From Strongylocentrotus droebachiensis (Eukaryota; Echinodermata; Echinoidea; Camarodonta; Strongylocentrotidae): a DNA stretch of 64,000 bases. A program made the translations under genes and the position numbers. The stretch's first letter is position 1, and every line of letters starts with the position of its first letter. Below the pieces are notes generated by a model. It made no database searches. It had not been told where the DNA came from and saw only the letters and a list, made by a program, of their open reading frames with translations. This document shows, piece by piece, positions 59,536 to 64,000 of the stretch. Where the stretch lies: positions 124,001 to 188,000 of the forward strand of contig JAVYIG010001836.1 of the NCBI GenBank assembly GCA_035222895.1, written 5' to 3'.

Positions 59536-59740
59536 TTTCACGTGGGTGCACTACACGTACAAGTGCATGCACGCATAGTAGGCCTACATGGGTCCCCGGT
59601 CTTCCGTCTTCGTTTTCCAAAACACCCTGGGGTATTTTGGAAAACGAAGACAGAAAACCGGGGATTGACTCCTTGACGCACGTACGTGCGCGCACATGGT
59701 CCCCAGTCTTCGTTCTTCGGTCTTCGTTTTCCAAACACCC

Positions 59741-59750
59741 CGGAACTGTT
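59741..59750. repeat. Right target-site duplication of the 3.8-kb element
   Basis: CGGAACTGTT follows the right inverted end and is identical to 55950-55959. It fixes the element's boundary and its direct-repeat length at about 10 bp. Confidence 0.8.
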
Positions 59751-59875
59751 GCCTCTTTTCACCTCCATTTTTGCATATCCCCGCGGCCAATTTCTCCATT
59801 AAGTTGACATTCGGCGATGCGCTGTTTTGTATCTTTGCCCTGAGCACATTCAGCAATAAATAGGGTTCCTTTTTA

Positions 59876-59915
59876 GAGAGAGAGAGAGAGAGAGAGAGAA
59901 AGGGGGGGGGGGGGG
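59876..59915. repeat. (AG)n followed by a G-run
   Basis: About twelve AG dinucleotides followed by more than ten G, shortly after the right end of the 3.8-kb element. Confidence 0.9.
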
Positions 59916-62900
59916 CTAGAGTGAAAACATTAAGATGAATAGCTAAAGATCGAAATGATACAGTCATAATAGAGTATATTAATTATACCCGTTCTTAAGT
60001 AAAACGTAGAGAAGGGCTATTGATTGAAAGATCGAAATGAATCGTAGTTTTCACAAATATCTCTGATATTCAATCCAAGGTAACAACCAAAATGAAAGTG
60101 GGCAGATTAAATATTTGATGTGAAAGAGAGACGAGAAGAGAATAGGATAGAAAGAGAGAGATAGAGATAGGGGAGAGGAAAGAGGGGTTGGGTGTCTAAT
60201 GTGTCCGATGCTGTTAAAATGAGGACATTGCGAGTAAGATAATAATACATCATGTTGTTATGTATGTTTGTTTTTCTCGATTATGTTCGTATAATGTACA
60301 CGAATGTATCGCAAGTTGTGACGAGGAAAGTGATCATTCATTTTCAGGATAATCAACATACCTTTCGTCTGACTGGCAGACAAGGCCTAATACACAGCTC
60401 GAGAAGCACGCCCTATCCTACAACATACCCCAATTTATGTATTTGTTCACGTGTAGGATGGGTGGGTGACATGTCAGACATAGTGCAAACATCAGGGTAA
60501 TCATTCATGGTACTATTAACAAGATGATCTCCCAAGCGAATGTGAAGCCGGGTCCCGCAGATGCTTCCATCTGGAAGGATCTATCGTTTTGGCAGACACG
60601 CCTTAGATGTCGCACCCGGATACCAACATCCATATATCTATCTATTCCACAGGTTATACTGGTATATGTCAGGTTATACTTTTCAGTACCACGCAGTCAT
60701 TTTACTGATGACTCTGTTGCTCCATAATTATCGACGTGCCTGGACTTCATAGGCCTAACATTTTGCTGGCGATATTATGATGTTATGCTAACCCAAACCC
60801 TGACACCTTCATGAATTTACCGCCAAGCAAGAATGCCAGTCACATATATTTGCTCCAACCCACATGTATATACTTTGAAATTGGATCTGTTATTCCAATG
60901 AGATTCACGGCGACCCTAGTAGCTCCTTGGTTATTCGAAAACTGTTGTGGTCTGAACTATGCCACGTATCTATTCTCCTGGCATGTATCTTGTTGAACAA
61001 CTGCTGACAGTGTTTGAAGGTTGTTTTGTGGTGCTTTAGCTTTGGAGAGCTGTAGAAAGCTATAGATTTTGTTATCCTTAAATGGAGCATCATTTCACTA
61101 AGTCTCTGCAGTCCTGTAAAATGGAAAGTTTTGTTTGAACCATTGGCGTCACTAAAATGAAACATTGTTATATGGCAGACTTATTAGAATCTTTTTGTTC
61201 TCACATGTTTGTGGATGAATATACGCTTACAGAACCCCTTCCCCGCTCGACCGTTTGCGTCCTCTGAATATATACTATAATAATGTATATGCCCCCCCCC
61301 CTCCCCATTTAATTCTTCACGCTCTTACTTCGCGCTCCTTTACCCCCTTACTCCGTGGAGCTTCATCTGGCGCATCACTTTATTTCATCTCGACATCATC
61401 TGATTAATCTCCTAAGTCTACACGGTCGACCGTCTTAATTCGAAGCGTTGATGGTTTCGTCACACTCACTCCCAGGCCATAACCCGAGGTTCTCTCGACA
61501 TAGGTTTGCCTCTCTAAGACAAGTGAAAAAGTCAAATATGTTTCTAACGTATTAATGTTTAATTTGCTCGAGGAGTCGAGGAAGAATTAAAATATTAAAT
61601 CAATACAGAGACAGGATTACCACTATATTTGTTATTGAAGTTGGAAGGCGATGAATGTGATGAAAATAAATATAGTTAACTGTCATTGACACATCGATAT
61701 TGCTCATGTAGTGACGTATTCGTGAGCTTCTAAGGGTTCTATCCTGAGATGACTGCTGAAGGCCGAATTGTCAAATTGTCGAATTACCGACTTCAACAAA
61801 ACGATAATTGCAGTTTGTAATAGCAAAGTGCAGTCACGTTTGTGATAGCTCAATAGGAGATTTGTTCATTTGTAAATCGTAGTTTGTCAGAGTGTCACCC
61901 TTTTTTCTGCATCTCAAGTTCCGATGATCTTAGCGGTCATGTCGTACATAAAAAGGTATTGTCAATAACTGGTCATATTCTCGTAAAAAGGTGAAATGCT
62001 ATTTTCTCCCATTCAATGCCCATTTTGAACTAAAGTACACCATCAATTTTATGTATCTATCTACCAAACACTTGATTGGTAAAGTATTCATTCGCTACAC
62101 TATCTATTCATTTTACTTAGAAAAGAAGAAAGTTGCAGGGTGAAACCAATCGAATTATACTTTATTGATGTCAGAAAAAGACTTTTAGACCTTACGGGTA
62201 GCGAAATAGTAATAAAACAGTTAGATGTAGTGACAATATTTAGAACAGTAATTGTTGATGTTGGTGTAGACGAACTGGTTGAGACAAGATGGGTTTATTG
62301 GACTCAGAAGAAGAAGAATTTGCAACATTTCTCGCCGTACTCGTGTCCTGGTTTTCTGAGTCGATGTACTATCCTGGTAGAGAAATGATGAAGCACATCA
62401 TCGTGGGTGATGTATATCCACGGCCAGTGGCGTAGATACAAGAGGCACAGGGTGCATTACTCCTTCCCCTCCCCGTGCGCTGGTTGTACGAAACTGAATC
62501 CTGCGACATTTGCCCAGGGTCCATTTCCTACACCACTAGTAACCGAATTCTTAACTTCAACCCTGAACCTGAGTCTATTGATTATACCTAGCTTTACCCT
62601 AACCATAACCTGAAACACACTTTCAACCAAGCATGATTTGGGTTTGTTGTCGTAAATACAATTTACAAAGCCCGGAGCGATTGGGGGTGGAGAAAATGTG
62701 AGGCCATCGTCCTCCCTCACCTGCTCAACGAATATGCGGGACAAACAGAAAAGAACAAGAGCAGGGGAAAAGGTCAATACTAAAGACGATAAGACCCCTT
62801 GCCTTTCCCCCTAATTGTAGGCCTTATCGATTCCCATGACATTTTCCAAGTTTGTCCGATGTCCCCCTCCCCCTGTCCGCCCCCCTCCGATGAGGTCCCC
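59916..62900. other. No gene recognised
   Basis: No exon with the expected phase or motifs. A (GA)-rich stretch lies at 60120-60190 and a C-run at 61291-61308. If the receptor gene continues, this is intron 5. Confidence 0.5.
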
Positions 62901-63144
62901 GCCCCCTCAATAGTTGGACTCACACTACGCCCCTTCCCATGGCCAGTGTGGGACGGATGAGTGACGAGGGAAGCAGACTTGTCACAGCTCATGCATGATT
63001 CAATAATGTATCGAATGTTGTCCCCGGCCCCTCAATAGTTGGACTCACACTACGCCCCTTCCCATGGCCAGTGTGAGACGGATGAGTGACGAGGGAAGCA
63101 GACTTGTCACAGCTCATGATTCAATAATGTATCGAATGTTGTGT
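62901..63144. repeat. 125-bp tandem duplication
   Basis: Two near-identical copies carry CTCAATAGTTGGACTCACAC at 62906 and 63031, giving a period of 125 bp. The second copy differs by one substitution (GTGGGACG to GTGAGACG) and lacks one ATGC repeat in GCTCATGCATG. The high identity points to a recent duplication. Confidence 0.9.
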
Positions 63145-63557
63145 GCCTGCAGCAGTTTGTCTGTTTTGAGATTGTAATTGTACATCTGCCGTGGCTGCAA
63201 ACAAACGTATGGACATGAAGCTATCAAGTGTCATGTGCGCCGATGTTGACGAAGCGGGATAATGGCTCATAATGATAGCTTCTTGGAATATGACATTGGA
63301 ATATGAAATGAGATTGGAACATGAAATCATCTGCCAGAGCCAGCGGGGCTTGGACTCGTATTGTTTTAACACAGAGGAAATTCGAAAAGAAATATCGAAA
63401 CATCCTTACCTTAAAACAGAATGCGTAATATCATGTTTAGCATGGTTATGACATAATCACCATGGAAATGATACGCATTTCAGTTTCGTGTGTTCAGAGC
63501 CAGAAGAATGGGGACTCATATACCTTTAACTAACTATAATCATTGCCTTTCTGGGTC

Positions 63558-63840
63558 CATATTCATAAAATCTTACTAAGCCTAGTCGGCAACCTAAATA
63601 CTCTATAGTTGTCAACTTGGCACAAGTAGGTATTCATAAAACCTAACTAGGCCCAATTCATCAAGCCTAGTTGGTCACTGAACAGGGCCTAGTTGTCAAC
63701 TAAATCCACCAGTACGTCTACCCTAACAGAAAGCACACCATTGCTAGTTGTCAACTTATTTAATTGGTTTGCTACGTAAAAGTTAATACTATGAATTTTC
63801 TTTTGGCTACAAGGGCTTGGTTGGCAACTAGCTTAGTATT
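63558..63840. repeat. Foldback-like repeat with CCTAGTTGGCAACT motifs
   Basis: Variants of CCTAGTTGTCAACT, AAGCCTAGTTGG and TTCATAAAACCTAACTAGGC recur at least six times on both strands. They begin with CATATTCATAAAATCTTAC. This looks like a small inverted-repeat element or several nested ones; the borders are uncertain. Confidence 0.55.
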
Positions 63841-64000
63841 AAAGCAGGACTACACTACTTGTAGCTACTTGTGCCCTCTATATACCAAACAATGCCTAAG
63901 TGGTACCCGTTGGTCCCCAATGTTAAGTTTTTATTTATTGTTAATTTAGAGCTGATTTGATAAGATAAAAAACTGTCAGTGACCACGCAGGCAGGTATAA

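Larger units (their letters stand above)
55960..59740. mobile_element. 3.8-kb composite palindromic DNA transposon (Mutator-like or foldback, non-autonomous)
   Basis: The left end reads GGGTGTTTGGAAAACGAAGA and the right end is its inverse complement. The match of the two ends continues inward through the CGAAGACC repeats and a CGCGCACGTACGTGCG block (left about 56000-56025, right about 59676-59695). The element is flanked by a perfect 10-bp direct repeat, CGGAACTGTT, at 55950-55959 and 59741-59750. Inside, one approximately 75-bp hairpin recurs about eight times: about 56035-56110, 56542-56618, 57526-57602, 58108-58184, 58810-58886, 59348-59424, 59590-59665, and half-copies at each end. Between hairpins lie (TTA/AAT)n tracts and a conserved block containing GGTGGCTGCTACAGACAGG (56356-56374). 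That block is forward in the left half and inverted in the right half (57700-57800, 59000-59080; partial near 58490). No transposase was recognised. A TSD of 9-10 bp with long inverted ends points to Mutator-like elements, but the assignment is inference. Confidence 0.8.

Noticed and set aside
55950-59750. CRISPR array or satellite as an explanation of the regularly spaced hairpins
   Set aside because: The spacers are themselves repeated, orientation reverses in the middle, and inverted ends with a target duplication show a single transposon insertion.
56265-59967. Many open frames sharing a GPRSSVFVFQNTLGYFGKRR-like peptide
   Set aside because: All are translations of the same hairpin, readable on both strands. 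The recurrence reflects the repeat, not a gene family.

Overview
This looks like a window of animal nuclear DNA, most likely from an echinoderm and probably a sea urchin. It is AT-rich and dense in introns and repeats. There are no operons, no ribosome binding sites and no long bacterial-type open frames. Coding sequence appears only as short exons bounded by GT/AG splice sites. Four copies of a tRNA-headed SINE ending in ATT repeats match, from memory, a family common in sea urchin genomes, so the taxon is an inference. The host gene shows only a bilaterian-type receptor.

Only one host gene can be supported. Five plus-strand exons (44564-44736, 46414-46550, 50707-50856, 53541-53737, 54330-54465) join in consistent phase into 793 nt, or 264 codons plus one base. 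They encode the middle and C-terminal part of an extracellular ANF-receptor (type I periplasmic-binding-like) ligand-binding domain of the membrane guanylate cyclase class, closest in my reading to the Gyc76C / guanylate cyclase 32E type. The first about 100-150 residues of the domain were not found. Nor were the end of the domain, the membrane segment, the kinase-homology region or the cyclase domain. The gene is therefore partial at both ends, unless small upstream exons were missed.

Layout. Positions 1-44 kb hold no recognisable exon, only AT-rich sequence, microsatellites and repeats. These include a decayed LINE reverse transcriptase on the minus strand (about 9.43-10.11 kb), a degenerate SINE (11.4 kb), two copies of a TTAA-type inverted-repeat element (14.5 and 38.7 kb), a degenerate tandem array broken by a nested foldback element (26.8-28.5 kb) and a palindromic MITE (40.0 kb). 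Positions 44.5-54.5 kb hold the receptor exons, whose introns are packed with foldback elements, a SINE, a long intronic hairpin, minisatellites and microsatellites, two of them lying against splice acceptors. Positions 55.26-55.5 kb hold another SINE. Positions 55960-59740 hold a 3.8-kb self-similar palindromic element with inverted ends and a perfect 10-bp target-site duplication; I infer a non-autonomous Mutator-like or foldback transposon. Positions 59.7-64 kb hold no exon but a 125-bp tandem duplication and a final foldback repeat.

The most notable object is the 3.8-kb composite element. It is built from about eight copies of one approximately 75-bp near-perfect hairpin, interleaved with (TTA)n tracts and a conserved non-hairpin block, in opposite orientations in its two halves. 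It probably lies in an intron of the receptor gene.
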